From positions 1 to 21,449 of the IMG/VR virus record IMGVR_UViG_3300036770_004167: a DNA stretch of 21,449 nt, one strand, 5' to 3'. The position numbers were made by a program, and so were the translations under genes. Below the pieces are notes generated by a model, which did not search any database, was not told where the DNA came from, and was given only the letters and a program-made list of their open reading frames with translations. Positions 21,315-21,449 of the stretch are shown piece by piece. Numbering within the stretch: position 1 is the first letter of the stretch; each line of letters begins with the position of its first letter. The DNA is from a virus.

Positions 21315-21437
21315 CCAAAATACGGCCCACCTTAAAACGGTCTAAACCGATTCAAAACAGCCTTTAAATCAGCCAGCCCAAGACTTCAGATTAGCCAGAC
21401 TCGATAAAGCCGACTAACTTCCACATAACTCCCTCCC
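21315..21437 (+). other. AT-rich non-coding gap with short imperfect repeats
   Basis: This 123-base gap is much AT-richer than the coding DNA. It holds a small inverted repeat (CGGTCTAAACCG, 21340-21351 by my count) and loosely repeated AAAAC and AGCCAG motifs, but no stem followed by a T-run. It probably holds the control region of the gene starting at 21438; no clear promoter hexamers were found. Confidence 0.35.
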
Positions 21438-21449
21438 ATGCTCTACCTC
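21438..21449 (+). CDS. 5' end of a further gene (partial)
   Basis: ATG at 21438 follows a C-rich leader (ACTCCCTCCC) like those of several genes here, and reads four codons (MLYL) to the window end. The leader type is the only evidence that this is a real start. Confidence 0.4.

Overview
This window is part of a tailed double-stranded DNA phage or prophage. All recognisable genes lie on the + strand, are tightly packed (many ATGA, TGATG or TAATG start/stop overlaps), and have high G+C with strong C/G third-position bias. The order follows lambda-like siphophages: terminase small and large subunits, gpW-like connector, lambda-type portal, S49 protease, scaffold, capsid, connector/tail-completion genes, tail protein, chaperone, tape measure, tip/baseplate proteins, collagen-like fibre. 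No integrase, lysis cassette, tRNA or CRISPR array was recognised. Most starts lack a Shine-Dalgarno motif and follow C-rich leaders. That points to a host that relies little on SD pairing; a Verrucomicrobia-type or similar high-GC host is only a guess.

Layout. 1-3005 is an early/replication module: a small membrane protein, a possible small zinc-binding protein, a calcineurin-like phosphoesterase, a winged-helix protein, and a DnaB-N plus RepA-like helicase. 3006-3256 is non-coding, with a 13-bp tandem repeat and overlapping GC hairpins; it could be an origin or leader. 3257-4718 holds two unknown small proteins and a sigma-region-4-like HTH protein, a candidate late regulator. 4500-4727 is AT-richer and regulatory: a 15-bp inverted repeat, a strong intrinsic terminator and a TATAAT box just before the terminase start. 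4728-11512 is packaging and head. 11591-15764 is connector, tail completion, tail protein, chaperone and tape measure. 15774-21314 is unrecognised tail-tip/baseplate proteins and the fibre, followed by an AT-rich gap and the first codons of another gene.

The strongest novel signals are three. (1) An upstream element beginning TTTTCC is found 22-34 nt before five starts; two copies match at 21 of 25 positions. One copy lies inside a gene, before an internal ATG, and marks a nested scaffold gene. (2) That host gene joins a HAD-phosphatase-like domain to a scaffold-like coiled coil between the head protease and the capsid genes. (3) Several non-coding segments carry overlapping, mutually exclusive hairpins, which suggests RNA-level or terminator-based control between modules.
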